From Nocardioides sp. WS12 (GTDB lineage: Bacteria; Actinomycetota; Actinomycetes; Propionibacteriales; Nocardioidaceae): a DNA stretch of 64,000 bases. The notes beneath the pieces are model-generated. The model had not been told where the DNA came from. It saw only the letters and a list, made by a program, of their open reading frames with translations, and did no database searches. The stretch is taken from contig NZ_CP053928.1 of assembly GCF_014108865.1 (NCBI RefSeq), positions 868,001-932,000 on the forward strand. Direction: 5' to 3'. The translations under genes and the position numbers were made by a program. This document shows, piece after piece, positions 8,379-17,058 of the stretch. Numbering within the stretch: the first letter of the stretch is position 1; every line of letters starts with the position of its first letter.

Positions 8379-11105
8379 GTGGCACACAAGTTGGTGATCG
8401 TCGAGTCGCCGGCCAAGGCCCGCACCATCGGCGGGTACCTCGGCGACGGCTATGTCGTCGAGTCCTCCATCGGCCACATCCGCGACCTTCCGAACAACGC
8501 CGCGGACACCCCGGCCAAGATCAAGGACAAGCCCTGGGGCCGGCTGGCGATCGACGTGGAGAACGGCTTCGTTCCCTATTACGTCGTCCCCCGGGACAAG
8601 AAGAGCCACATCTCGAAGCTGAAGGCGCTGCTGAAGGACGCCGACGAGCTCTACCTCGCCACCGATGAGGACCGCGAGGGAGAGGCCATCGCCTGGCACC
8701 TCCTCGACGAGCTGAAGCCCAAGAACATCCCCGTTCGCCGGATGGTCTTCCACGAGATCACCAAGGCCGCGATCCAGGAAGCCGCCGCCAACCCGCGCGA
8801 GCTCGACATGGACCTGGTCGAGGCGCAGGAGACCCGTCGCCTCCTGGACCGTCTCTACGGCTATGAGGTCTCGCCGGTCCTGTGGCGCAAGATCATGTCC
8901 GGGCTGTCCGCCGGTCGCGTGCAGTCCGTGGCCACCCGCCTCGTGGTCGACCGCGAGAAGGAGCGGATGGCCTTCAAGATGGCCTCCTACTGGGACCTCG
9001 AGGGCACCTTCGACGCCGGCTCCCAGCATGACCAGCGGATGTTCCCGGCCAAGCTGCACACGATTGACGGCACCCGCGTCGCGAGCGGCAGCAACTTCGG
9101 CCAGGACGGCCTGCTGAAGGGCAAGTCCGAGGTCGTGCACCTCGACCGCCCGCGCGCCGAGGCCCTGGTCGCGGCCCTCGCTGACACCGCGTACGACGTC
9201 CGCACGGTCGAGGCGAAGCCGTACCGCCGTTCGCCGTACGCGCCCTTCCGCACCACCACGTTGCAGCAGGAAGCCAGCCGCAAGCTCGGCATGAGCGCCT
9301 CGGTGACGATGAGCGTCGCCCAGCGCCTGTACGAGAACGGCCACATCACCTACATGCGTACCGACTCGACGACCCTGTCGGGCACCGCGATCTCCGCGGC
9401 CCGCAGCCAGGTCGCCGAGCTCTACGGCAGCGAGTACGTCCCGGACGAGCCGCGGACCTACACGAGCAAGGTCAAGAACGCCCAGGAGGCGCACGAGGCG
9501 ATCCGTCCGGCGGGCGACTCGTTCAAGCGCCCCGGCGAGACCGGCCTGACCGGCGACCAGTTCCGGCTCTACGAGCTGATCTGGATGCGCACCGTCGCCT
9601 CGCAGATGAAGGACGCCGTCGGCCAGTCGGTCAGCATCCGCCTCGGCGGCGCGGCCGCCAGCGGCGAGGACGTCGTGTTCTCCGCGACCGGTCGCGTCAT
9701 CACCTTCCACGGGTTCCTCAAGGCCTACGTCGAGGGCACCGACGACACTGCCGCGGCGAAGGACGACCAGGAGACCCGGCTGCCGAACCTGCAGCAGGGC
9801 GACAGCGTCTCCGCCGCGTCGATCTCCGCCAACGGCCACGAGACCAAGCCGCCCTCGCGCTTCACCGAGGCCACGCTGATCAAGGAGCTCGAAGAGCGCG
9901 AGATCGGCCGCCCGTCGACGTACGCCTCGATCATCGGGACGATCCTGAACCGCGGGTACGTCTACAAGAAGGGCACGGCCCTCGTGCCGGCCTGGATCGC
10001 GTTCTCCGTGGTCCGACTGCTGACCGAGCACTTCTCCCGGCTGATCGACTACGAATTCACCGCCGGCATGGAAGAAGTCCTCGACCAGATCGCCCGCGGC
10101 GAGAAGGACCGGACGACCGAGCTGACGGAGTTCTACTACGGCTCCGCCACGCTGGCCGGCCTGCTGCCCCTCGTGCAGGGCCTGGGCGACATCGACGCCA
10201 AGGAACTGGCGACCTTCCCGGTCGGCACGGCCGAGGACGGCATCAACCTGCGCGTCGGCAAGTACGGCCCGTACCTCGAGGGCCCCGACGACGACGGTGC
10301 TCCGCTGGCCCGCCGGGCGAACGTCCCGGACGACCTGCCGCCCGACGAGCTCACCGTCGCGAAGGCGATCGAGCTGCTGGCCAACCCGGCCGGCGAGGAG
10401 ATCGAGCTCGGGGTCCACCCGGAGACCGGTCTGCAGGTGGTCGCGAAGAACGGTCGCTACGGCCCCTACGTCACCGAGCTGATCCCCGAGCCCGCCGAGG
10501 GCGCGAAGAAGTCCAAGGAGAAGCCGCGCACCGGCTCGCTCTTCAAGTCGATGTCGCTCGACACCGTCACCCTCGACGACGCCATCAAGCTGCTCGCGCT
10601 GCCCCGCGTCGTCGGTTCCGGCGAGGACGGCGAAGAGATCACCGCCCAGAACGGCCGCTACGGCCCGTACCTGAAGAAGGGCACCGACTCCCGCTCGCTC
10701 ACCAGCGAGGACCAGATCTTCGGCATCCAGCTCGACGAGGCGCTCAAGATCTACGCCCAGCCCAAGCAGCGCGGTCGCGCCGCCGCGGCCCCGCCCCTCA
10801 AGGAACTCGGCAACGACCCGGTCTCGGGTCAGCCGATCGTGGTGAAGGCCGGCCGCTTCGGCGAGTACGTCACCGACGGTGAGTACAACGCCACCCTGCG
10901 CAAGGACGATTCGGTCGAGGCGATCACCCTCGAGCGGGCGGCGGAGTTGCTGGCGGAGCGTCGCGAGAAGGGCCCGGCCAAGAAGGCGGCCAAGAAGACC
11001 GCCAAGAAGGCCCCGGCCAAGAAGGCGGCTGCGAAGAAGACTGCTGCCAAGAAGACGGCCGCGAAGAAGACTCCGGCCAAGAAGGCTGCGGCGAAGAAGT
11101 CCTGA
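8379..11105 (+). CDS. topA: DNA topoisomerase I with Lys/Ala-rich C-terminal tail
   Basis: A type IA topoisomerase that relaxes negative supercoils. The TOPRIM domain is at the N-terminus (KLVIVESPAKARTIGGYLG, then DLYLATDEDREGEAIAWHL-like residues). The catalytic Tyr is in YMRTDSTTLS, near residue 325 from the chosen start. Actinobacterial C-terminal repeats replace the zinc fingers (RYGPY motifs recur near 690, 755 and 820). The last 45 residues form a KKAAKK/AKKTA tail. I chose the GTG at 8379 because GAGAAGG precedes it; an in-frame ATG at 8322 would add 19 residues that do not look like the family. Confidence 0.95.
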   Translation: MAHKLVIVESPAKARTIGGYLGDGYVVESSIGHIRDLPNNAADTPAKIKDKPWGRLAIDVENGFVPYYVVPRDKKSHISKLKALLKDADELYLATDEDREGEAIAWHLLDELKPKNIPVRRMVFHEITKAAIQEAAANPRELDMDLVEAQETRRLLDRLYGYEVSPVLWRKIMSGLSAGRVQSVATRLVVDREKERMAFKMASYWDLEGTFDAGSQHDQRMFPAKLHTIDGTRVASGSNFGQDGLLKGKSEVVHLDRPRAEALVAALADTAYDVRTVEAKPYRRSPYAPFRTTTLQQEASRKLGMSASVTMSVAQRLYENGHITYMRTDSTTLSGTAISAARSQVAELYGSEYVPDEPRTYTSKVKNAQEAHEAIRPAGDSFKRPGETGLTGDQFRLYELIWMRTVASQMKDAVGQSVSIRLGGAAASGEDVVFSATGRVITFHGFLKAYVEGTDDTAAAKDDQETRLPNLQQGDSVSAASISANGHETKPPSRFTEATLIKELEEREIGRPSTYASIIGTILNRGYVYKKGTALVPAWIAFSVVRLLTEHFSRLIDYEFTAGMEEVLDQIARGEKDRTTELTEFYYGSATLAGLLPLVQGLGDIDAKELATFPVGTAEDGINLRVGKYGPYLEGPDDDGAPLARRANVPDDLPPDELTVAKAIELLANPAGEEIELGVHPETGLQVVAKNGRYGPYVTELIPEPAEGAKKSKEKPRTGSLFKSMSLDTVTLDDAIKLLALPRVVGSGEDGEEITAQNGRYGPYLKKGTDSRSLTSEDQIFGIQLDEALKIYAQPKQRGRAAAAPPLKELGNDPVSGQPIVVKAGRFGEYVTDGEYNATLRKDDSVEAITLERAAELLAERREKGPAKKAAKKTAKKAPAKKAAAKKTAAKKTAAKKTPAKKAAAKKS

Positions 11106-11148
11106 CCCGCCTGCGACAAACGTCGGTGCCGTCTCGTAGGTTCGCCTC

Positions 11149-11826
11149 GTGACCTCGTACCCCGGCCGCTACGCCCCGACGGGTGTCTTCGTCTGCTTCG
11201 AGGGCGGCGAGGGTGGCGGCAAGTCGACCCAGTCACGGCTGCTCCGCGACCGCCTGGAGGCGGCCGGCTACCGCGTGCGCCTCACCTTCGAGCCCGGCGA
11301 CACCCCCGTCGGCAAGGAGATGCGGCGGATCGTGCTGAGCCCGGAGACCGGCGTGCTCGCCCACAAGACCGAGGTCCTCCTGTACGCCGCCGACAAGGCC
11401 GAGCACATCGAGACACTCGTGCAGCCTGCGCTCGACCGGGGCGAGGTCGTGATCACCGATCGGTACGTCGACTCGACCCTGGCCTACCAGGGCGCCGGCC
11501 GGGGTCTCGACAGGCTCGACCAACGGGAAGCTCTCGGTGTCGAGGAGGTCGCGCGCTGGGCGACCGGCGACCTGCGCCCGCACCTGACGGTCGTGCTCGA
11601 TGTCGAGCCGGAGACCGGGCTCGGGCGCTTCGAGGGTCGTGACCGGATCGAGGGTGAGTCGCTGGAGTTCCACCAGCGTGTGCGCCAGTCCTTCCTCGAT
11701 CTCGCGGACCGCGACCCGGAGCACTACGAGGTGCTCGATGCGCGCTCGCCGATCGAGGAGATCGCAGCGACCATCGCCGAGCGTGTGGAGCCGCTGCTGG
11801 CGCAGGCGCGTCGGGAAGCCCCATGA
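11149..11826 (+). CDS. tmk: Thymidylate kinase
   Basis: A 225-residue kinase that phosphorylates dTMP to dTDP. The P-loop GGEGGGKST is at residues 19-27. The DRY-type motif is TDRYVDSTLAYQGAGRGL and the LID-region arginines follow in RFEGRDRIEGE. It begins with GTG, 43 bp after topA. Its stop overlaps the start of the DNA polymerase III delta' gene by 4 bp, giving a translationally coupled replication pair that is common in actinobacteria. Confidence 0.95.
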   Translation: MTSYPGRYAPTGVFVCFEGGEGGGKSTQSRLLRDRLEAAGYRVRLTFEPGDTPVGKEMRRIVLSPETGVLAHKTEVLLYAADKAEHIETLVQPALDRGEVVITDRYVDSTLAYQGAGRGLDRLDQREALGVEEVARWATGDLRPHLTVVLDVEPETGLGRFEGRDRIEGESLEFHQRVRQSFLDLADRDPEHYEVLDARSPIEEIAATIAERVEPLLAQARREAP

Positions 11827-12974
11827 CCGTCTGGGACACCCTGGTGGGCCAGGGGCCGACGATCACCGCACTGCAGCAGGCGGCCGCCGGGCAGGGGATG
11901 ACGCACGCGTGGCTGTTCACCGGCCCGCCCGGTTCGGGGCGCTCCAATGCCGCGATTGCCTTCGCTGCAGCCCTCCAGTGCCCCGATCGCGGGGCCGGTC
12001 CGGGGTGTCCCGACACCTGCCACGCCTGCCACACCGTGTTGCACGGGTCGCACGCCGACGTGTCGGTTATCCGCACCCAGAAGCTCTCCATCGGTGTCGA
12101 CGAGGTCCGCGACCTCGTGCGCCGCGCGGCGCTGAGCCCGATGGGCGACCGCTGGCAGATCCTGATCGTCGAGGACGCCGACCGGCTCACCGACCAGGCC
12201 TGCAATGCGCTGCTCAAGGCGATCGAGGAGCCGAACGGTCGGACCCTGTGGATGCTCTGCGCTCCGACGGTCGAGGACGTCCTGCCGACCATCCGTTCGC
12301 GCTGTCGGCTGGTCACGCTCTCCACGCCCAGGGTCGCCGAGGTCGCCGGGTTCCTGGTCACCAAGGGCGTCGCGGAGCCGCTGGCGTCGTACGCCGCCCG
12401 CGCGAGCCAGGGTCACATCGGCCGGGCGAAGGCGCTGGCCTTCGACGAGGCGGTCCGGACACGGCGCCAGGAAGTCGTGTCGATCCCGGCGCGACTCTCG
12501 AACCTCGGCCGCTGCATGGATGCGGCCGCCCGGCTCGCGACGACGGCCAAGGAGGAGGCGGACGCGATCACCGCCGACCTCGACGCCCGCGAGAAGACCG
12601 ACCTCGACGCGGCGTACGGCGTGGTCGAGCGCGGCCGCCGGCCGCGGGAGTACGGCCCGGCCCTGACGGCGCTCGACAAGGCGCAGAAGACGCGCGCGAA
12701 GCGGCGCCACCTCGACATGGTCGACCGCGGCCTGACCGACCTCGTGTCGGTCTACCGCGATGCGATCGCGCTGGCCACCGGCGCACCCGGCGGACTGGTC
12801 AACGAGGACATCCGCGACCAGGTCGAACAGATCGTGGCGACGGCGTCGCCGGAGCTCAACCTGAGGCGGATCGGGTGGATCTTCGCCGCGCGGGAACAGA
12901 TGCTGGAGTTCAACGTCCCGGTTGCCTTGGCACTGGAGTCAATGATGGTGGCGTTGAAGACGCCGCAACGATGA
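11823..12974 (+). CDS. holB: DNA polymerase III delta' subunit (clamp loader)
   Basis: A 383-residue AAA+ clamp-loader subunit. A P-loop-like segment GPPGSGRS is near residue 34, with Arg in place of the usual Lys, as expected of the non-ATPase delta' subunit. A zinc module formed by Cys53, Cys62, Cys66 and Cys69 follows. Then come LIVEDADRLTDQACNALLK (the degenerate Walker B region) and an SRC sensor in IRSRCRLV. The ATG overlaps the tmk stop (ATGA). Confidence 0.92.
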   Translation: MTVWDTLVGQGPTITALQQAAAGQGMTHAWLFTGPPGSGRSNAAIAFAAALQCPDRGAGPGCPDTCHACHTVLHGSHADVSVIRTQKLSIGVDEVRDLVRRAALSPMGDRWQILIVEDADRLTDQACNALLKAIEEPNGRTLWMLCAPTVEDVLPTIRSRCRLVTLSTPRVAEVAGFLVTKGVAEPLASYAARASQGHIGRAKALAFDEAVRTRRQEVVSIPARLSNLGRCMDAAARLATTAKEEADAITADLDAREKTDLDAAYGVVERGRRPREYGPALTALDKAQKTRAKRRHLDMVDRGLTDLVSVYRDAIALATGAPGGLVNEDIRDQVEQIVATASPELNLRRIGWIFAAREQMLEFNVPVALALESMMVALKTPQR

Positions 12975-12999
12975 AGAGCACCATGACGAGGGAGTGGAC

Positions 13000-14556
13000 A
13001 TGGCTGTGAAGAAGAACCTGGTCATCGCAGTGATTGCGATCTGGGCACTGGTGCTCGCCGCTGCGGTCGGGGTCGGCGTCGTGCTGCTCACCGGCGACGA
13101 CGGGGACGGTGACGACAAGGCGGACAAGTCCGACGACCCGGTCAGCGAGCAGCCCGTTGGTGGCAAGTCGATCGAGGACTTCTACAGCCAGAAGATCAGC
13201 TGGAAGTCCTGCGGCTCCAACGAGTGCGGCACCCTCGAGGTCCCCATCAACTACCAGTCGCCCGAGGACGGCTCGATCTTGCTCGCGCTGGAGAAGGCGC
13301 CCGCCTCCGGCGACCGGATCGGGTCCCTCGTGGTCAACCCCGGCGGCCCCGGCGCCCCCGGGACCTCGACGGTCGAGGACGCGAACCTCTACTTCGCGGC
13401 GCCGCTCCTGGCGGCCTACGACATTGTCGGCTTCGACCCCCGCGGCACCGGCGAGTCCGAGCCGGTCGACTGCATCACCGACGACGAGCTCGACGCCCAG
13501 ATCGCCGGCGACCCCGACCCCGACACCCCCGAGGAGGTCGAGGACGGCATCGAGAAGTCGGAAGAGTTCTGGGCCGGCTGCAAGGCCAAGTCGGGCGCGG
13601 TTGCGGCCCACGTCAGCACGGTCGAGGCGGCTCGTGACATGGACGTGCTGCGCCAGGCGCTCGGCGAGGACAAGCTCGACTACCTCGGCTTCTCCTACGG
13701 CACCCGCCTCGGGGCGACGTACGCCGAGCTCTACCCCGAGAAGACCGGCCGCCTGGTCCTCGACGGCGCGATCGACCCGTCCATCTCCTCGCGCGACGGC
13801 TCGCTGAGCCAGGCGAAGGGCTTCGAGACCGCGCTGCGGTCCTACATCCAGGACTGCGTGGACGGCGGGAACTGCTTCCTCGGCTCCTCGGTCGACGCCG
13901 GACTCAAGACCATCAAGGACCTGCTCGACAAGATCGACAAGGAGCCGCTCGACGCCGGCGACGCCGAGGGTCGCGAGCTGACCGTCGGACTCGCGTTCTA
14001 CGGCCTGATCACGCCGCTCTACAGCCAGGACAACTGGACCTACCTCGACGACGGCCTGCAGAAGGCCCTCAAGGGCGACGGCTCCACGCTGCTCCTGCTC
14101 GCCGACTTCTACGGCTCGCGCGAGGGCGGCAACTACACCGACAACAGCCTCGAGGCGATCTCGGTGATCAACTGCCTCGACGACCCGTACTCCATCACCC
14201 CCGACGAGGTCCCGGCCCAGTTCGCGGACTTCGAGAAGGCCTCGCCGACGTTCGGCAAGGTGTTCGCGTGGGGCCTCACGGCCTGCAACGGCATCCCGTT
14301 CACCGCCACCGACGAGCCCGACCTGAAGATCGATGGCTCGGGAGCCGCCCCGATCGTGGTCCTCGGTACGACGCGCGACCCCGCGACGCCGTACGAGGAA
14401 GCGGTCGCGATGGCCGAGCAGTTGGAGACCGGTGTGCTGGTCAGCCGCGACGGCGACGGCCACACGGCGTACAACAAGCAGAACAAGTGCATCGACGACG
14501 CCGTGCATGCCTACCTGATTGAGGGCAAGGTGCCGGCCGACGGCCTGAAGTGCTGA
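13000..14556 (+). CDS. Secreted or membrane-anchored alpha/beta hydrolase, tripeptidyl-aminopeptidase family (S33)
   Basis: About 518 residues. One N-terminal hydrophobic segment (residues 5-28) acts as signal or anchor, followed by an acidic linker. The alpha/beta hydrolase core has the oxyanion-loop motif NPGGPGAPG and the nucleophile elbow GFSYG with Ser232. A C-terminal TAP-like domain carries the Asp (TTRDPATPYE) and the His (DGDGHTAYN). Related proteins are exported proteases or esterases that release tripeptides. The ATG at 13000 follows GAGGGA; a GTG two codons upstream is possible. Paired cysteines suggest disulfides outside the cell. Confidence 0.88.
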   Translation: MAVKKNLVIAVIAIWALVLAAAVGVGVVLLTGDDGDGDDKADKSDDPVSEQPVGGKSIEDFYSQKISWKSCGSNECGTLEVPINYQSPEDGSILLALEKAPASGDRIGSLVVNPGGPGAPGTSTVEDANLYFAAPLLAAYDIVGFDPRGTGESEPVDCITDDELDAQIAGDPDPDTPEEVEDGIEKSEEFWAGCKAKSGAVAAHVSTVEAARDMDVLRQALGEDKLDYLGFSYGTRLGATYAELYPEKTGRLVLDGAIDPSISSRDGSLSQAKGFETALRSYIQDCVDGGNCFLGSSVDAGLKTIKDLLDKIDKEPLDAGDAEGRELTVGLAFYGLITPLYSQDNWTYLDDGLQKALKGDGSTLLLLADFYGSREGGNYTDNSLEAISVINCLDDPYSITPDEVPAQFADFEKASPTFGKVFAWGLTACNGIPFTATDEPDLKIDGSGAAPIVVLGTTRDPATPYEEAVAMAEQLETGVLVSRDGDGHTAYNKQNKCIDDAVHAYLIEGKVPADGLKC

Positions 14557-14562
14557 GCCGCG

Positions 14563-14612
14563 CAAGGTCGTCGAGTAGCCGCGAGGAACGAGCGGCGTAT
14601 CGAGACGCGGTG
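14563..14612. repeat. Likely dispersed REP-like palindrome
   Basis: The segment between the hydrolase stop and the next gene contains GTCGTCGAGTAGCCGCGAGG then CGAGCGGCGTATCGAGACG, with partial self-complementarity. From general knowledge, nearly the same string recurs between genes in Nocardioides and related actinobacteria. I see only this copy in the window, so the repeat status is an inference. Confidence 0.4.
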
Positions 14613-14617
14613 AGCTG

Positions 14618-15112
14618 ATGCTCGCTGACCGCTGGGGAACAACGGACGATGACCTCGTCCGGAGCTACCCGTGTGATGCCTTTGTCGCGAACCCGACGTT
14701 GAGGGCATGGCGTGCGGTGACGGTCGAGGCCAGCCCGGAGCGGGTCTGGCCCTGGCTGGTCCAGGTGCGGCTGGCGCCGTACTCCTACGACTGGATCGAC
14801 AACCTCGGACGACGTTCCCCGCGGGAACTCCGGGACCTACCGGACCCGCAGCCCGGCGACCCCTTCACGGCGAGTGCAGGGCGCCCGCTGGGCAGGGTGC
14901 TCGCCGTCGAGCACCGCGTGCACCTGACCGCGCGCATCATGGGCGCCACGATGACCTACCTGCTCGTCCCCGTCGGTCCGGAACGCACCCGGCTGGTCCT
15001 GAAGATCGTGGCGGACCTGCCTCGTCCCCTGGCGCCAGCCCTGAGCGTGGGCGACCTGGTGATGGCCCGCCGCCAGCTGCTGAACTTCAAGCAACTGGCC
15101 GAGTCCGGCTGA
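14618..15112 (+). CDS. SRPBCC-fold protein
   Basis: A 164-residue protein with the features of SRPBCC/START-like ligand-binding proteins. These include a first strand with SPERVWPWLVQV, then PYSYDWIDN and a C-terminal helix starting near DLVMARRQLLNFKQLA. Ligand unknown. It is the last gene before the tRNA and the island, 77 bp upstream of the tRNA gene, and reads toward it. Confidence 0.7.
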   Translation: MLADRWGTTDDDLVRSYPCDAFVANPTLRAWRAVTVEASPERVWPWLVQVRLAPYSYDWIDNLGRRSPRELRDLPDPQPGDPFTASAGRPLGRVLAVEHRVHLTARIMGATMTYLLVPVGPERTRLVLKIVADLPRPLAPALSVGDLVMARRQLLNFKQLAESG

Positions 15113-15189
15113 GGTGGCCCCGGATTCCCCTCCCGGCGCCTGCCCTCGGTATGCTTCCGCACGTTGTTCTGCGTCTCGACGTGGAGCAC

Positions 15190-15262
15190 GCCGCCTTAGC
15201 TCAGTCGGTAGAGCGAGTCACTCGTAATGACTAGGTCGTCAGTTCGATTCTGACAGGCGGCT
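15190..15262 (+). tRNA. tRNA-Thr (anticodon CGT), island integration site
   Basis: A 73-nt cloverleaf. The acceptor stem is GCCGCCT/AGGCGGC with discriminator T. The D arm contains GCTC..GAGC, the anticodon stem is AGTCA/TGACT with loop CTCGTAA (anticodon CGT, reading ACG), and the T arm is GTCAG-TTCGATT-CTGAC. No CCA is encoded. The 3' part from 15,228 is duplicated at 50,627, so the island restores the gene on its left side. Confidence 0.96.
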
Positions 15263-15269
15263 CTGACGA
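15228..15269 (+). repeat. Left attachment site (attL), 42-bp direct repeat
   Basis: A 42-bp segment starts with TGACTAGGTCGTCAG in the tRNA anticodon arm and ends with GGCGGCTCTGACGA, 7 bp past the gene. It matches 50,627-50,668 base for base. The sequences differ immediately on both sides. This is the classic product of site-specific recombination by a tyrosine integrase at a tRNA 3' end. Confidence 0.95.
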
Positions 15270-15319
15270 CAGTGGCTCTGACCAGCAGGAATGCTGATCA
15301 GAGCCACTGTACGTTTTTG
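15270..15319 (+). terminator. Intrinsic terminator after tRNA-Thr (island-borne)
   Basis: A 12-bp perfect stem CAGTGGCTCTGA (15,270-15,281) pairs with 15,298-15,309 and is followed by TTTTT. The chromosome's own equivalent hairpin now lies beyond the right attachment site (50,669-50,706), so the island supplied a replacement. Confidence 0.75.
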
Positions 15320-15629
15320 GTCCGAATCAGGCGAGTGACATGTTTGCGACACGTTTCCCGCGTCAGCCCCCACTGGGCACGTCATTGCGTCTCGGAGACT
15401 GCCCGCCCTGCGGACCGCGTTGGCACCGACTGACCGTGCCGGCTGTAGTCGGACTGGAGATCGGCCCGGTCCCTTCCGCCCAGAAAGGGCCATGAGCCCA
15501 GCGAGGTCGCTGGGGCGCGCTCTCCATCTACTCCACCCAATCCTGCGATCAACATTCGAGCTATTGCCGATAGATCCAACTTGATGAATGCGGAAGTTGA
15601 CCGAGACCGCTTTGCGCGAGGATGGGCGC

Positions 15630-16196
15630 GTGGCACTAGACAACAAATCTCGCAGGCTCAACGCCAAGGCATTCGAACTGATCGGCGAAATCATCACTGG
15701 CTGTTCCGAAATCGAGGCCCGGTTAGGCTGGCTGATCGCGGAGGTCGTTGCCCCGCAGGAGCCGTCACGGCGGAACGTCTTTCTTCTCTACGGCAACGAC
15801 ACGATGGCGGTCAAACTCGACCGTCTGCGCGCTGCTTGCGAAGCAGGACTCCCCGACGATGACGGAGTGCCTGAACCGCCAATCGCTCATCCACTGCTCG
15901 TTCCGCGAGTGCTCGAGCATCTGGCTGAGCTAAGGACACTGCAACAAATGCGAAATCGCCTGGTTCACGGCGAGTGGGTGAAGAAGCCTGACCAACCGGA
16001 AGTATCGCGCGTCGGCTCCATCACCGCTAGAGGACGATTGAAGTCCGTCGTGGAGGACCTAGACCTCCATCAACTCAGCGCACACCGCGACTTCGTACTT
16101 GAGGTCGAGGACGCCACGTTCAAACTTTGGGTCGCCGCCATGTTCGTCCGCCAGGGCAGGAACCCTGACAAGCCGTCCGAACGGCTGCCACGCTAG
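15630..16196 (+). CDS. Hypothetical helical protein, possible HEPN-like fold
   Basis: About 188 residues from the GTG at 15,630, which has GAGGATG upstream; an ATG at 15,588 is an alternative. The protein is mainly helical and soluble. The segment MRNRLVHGEW contains an R-x4-H motif placed as in HEPN-type nucleases and their relatives. Function is unknown. It is the first gene inside the island and shows no link to the isoprene genes. Its codon use is less G/C-biased at third positions than that of the core genes. Confidence 0.55.
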   Translation: MALDNKSRRLNAKAFELIGEIITGCSEIEARLGWLIAEVVAPQEPSRRNVFLLYGNDTMAVKLDRLRAACEAGLPDDDGVPEPPIAHPLLVPRVLEHLAELRTLQQMRNRLVHGEWVKKPDQPEVSRVGSITARGRLKSVVEDLDLHQLSAHRDFVLEVEDATFKLWVAAMFVRQGRNPDKPSERLPR

Positions 16197-16761
16197 GGCA
16201 TGCCGGACGCGCGGCGGCCCTCCCCAAGACGCATGGGCAGTCGTCCAATGCGCCCAATCGACATGCGTCCGGGCCGAACGTAGTACGTGGACCCCGCCAT
16301 GAGTAGCGTCGCCCAAGAGCCTCAAAACCTTCGGTCTGGCACACCCGGCGATCGCCGGGTGTGCCAGGGTGGCGCGTCTCCATCAAGGATCAGCGTCGTG
16401 ACGAGCCGCTGGAGGTACTCCTCCCGGCCCAGCTTGAGGCGACTCCACAAGCCAGCCTGGCTCTCCCACACACGCAGAAGCGTAGGTCCAGGCACCGACG
16501 GCACTATCGATAATGGTGCGTCCTTCCATCAGGAAAGGGGAGTTAGGCGATCGACGTCACAAGACGTTCGAAAGCCTGCCAGTCCTAGGGAACCGGGTAA
16601 CAGAGATCCATTGCTTCCTTAGTTAGCGGAGCGGTGTCAGGCCGTGTCCTGGGAGTCTTGCGCAGGCAGGCTAGTCCTGACGGCTCGCGCCTAGGCTTGA
16701 GTTGCCCTCCGATCGGCTCCGCGAACCCGTATAGCCGCGTCATAGCGGCTCCCTTCTGTTG
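16197..16761. other. Non-coding stretch with a 32-bp perfect palindrome
   Basis: No convincing gene is visible. A perfect 32-bp inverted repeat with no loop is at 16,336-16,367 (arms begin CTGGCACACCCGGCGA), 139 bp after the hypothetical gene. It could be a terminator or a protein-binding site. The right part (about 16,400-16,761) is probably non-coding end sequence of the IS110 element. I cannot define the outer end of that element. Confidence 0.5.
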
Positions 16762-16992
16762 TCAACCGGTAGCTGCAAGCGCTCCGTCGCTAGGGGTCTT
16801 CCGGGACGTCGATGCCGGGCGTAGCGTTTGGCGTGCGGGTCCGGGAAGTGGCTGATCCGAAGTGTCGATGTGCGGGGGCAGGTCGACCGCGCTGGATTCT
16901 TGAGACGCCCCGCAGTGCCCTCCCGGACCCGTGCCAGCCGCTCGCTGAGCATCGTCGACGAGTTGGCGGTAGATCGCGTCAGAGATTCTGCG
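16762..16992 (-). pseudogene. IS110-family transposase, C-terminal part (split by IS21)
   Basis: Reading on the minus strand from the IS21 left end, this frame gives RISDAIYRQLVDDAQRAAGT and then a Gly/Pro-rich tail typical of IS110 C-termini (VDLPPHIDTSDQPL). Joining it to the segment at 19,218-20,203 and removing one CTGCG copy restores a continuous frame with KRRISDAIYRQLVDDA across the junction. This piece has no start of its own. Confidence 0.88.
16988..16992 (+). repeat. 5-bp target-site duplication, left copy (CTGCG)
   Basis: CTGCG borders the IS21 left end and recurs at 19,218-19,222 beside the right end. This is the target duplication expected of IS21-family insertion. Confidence 0.85.
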
Positions 16993-17058
16993 TGTCGGCA
17001 ACGCTCTAAAACGAGGCCGATGCGACGCTCGAAAACGAGGCCACCGGTTCGTTGACTT

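Noticed and set aside
8373..10418. 681-residue antisense frame across topA
   Set aside because: A third-position G/C artefact with no domain; topA is complete on the other strand.
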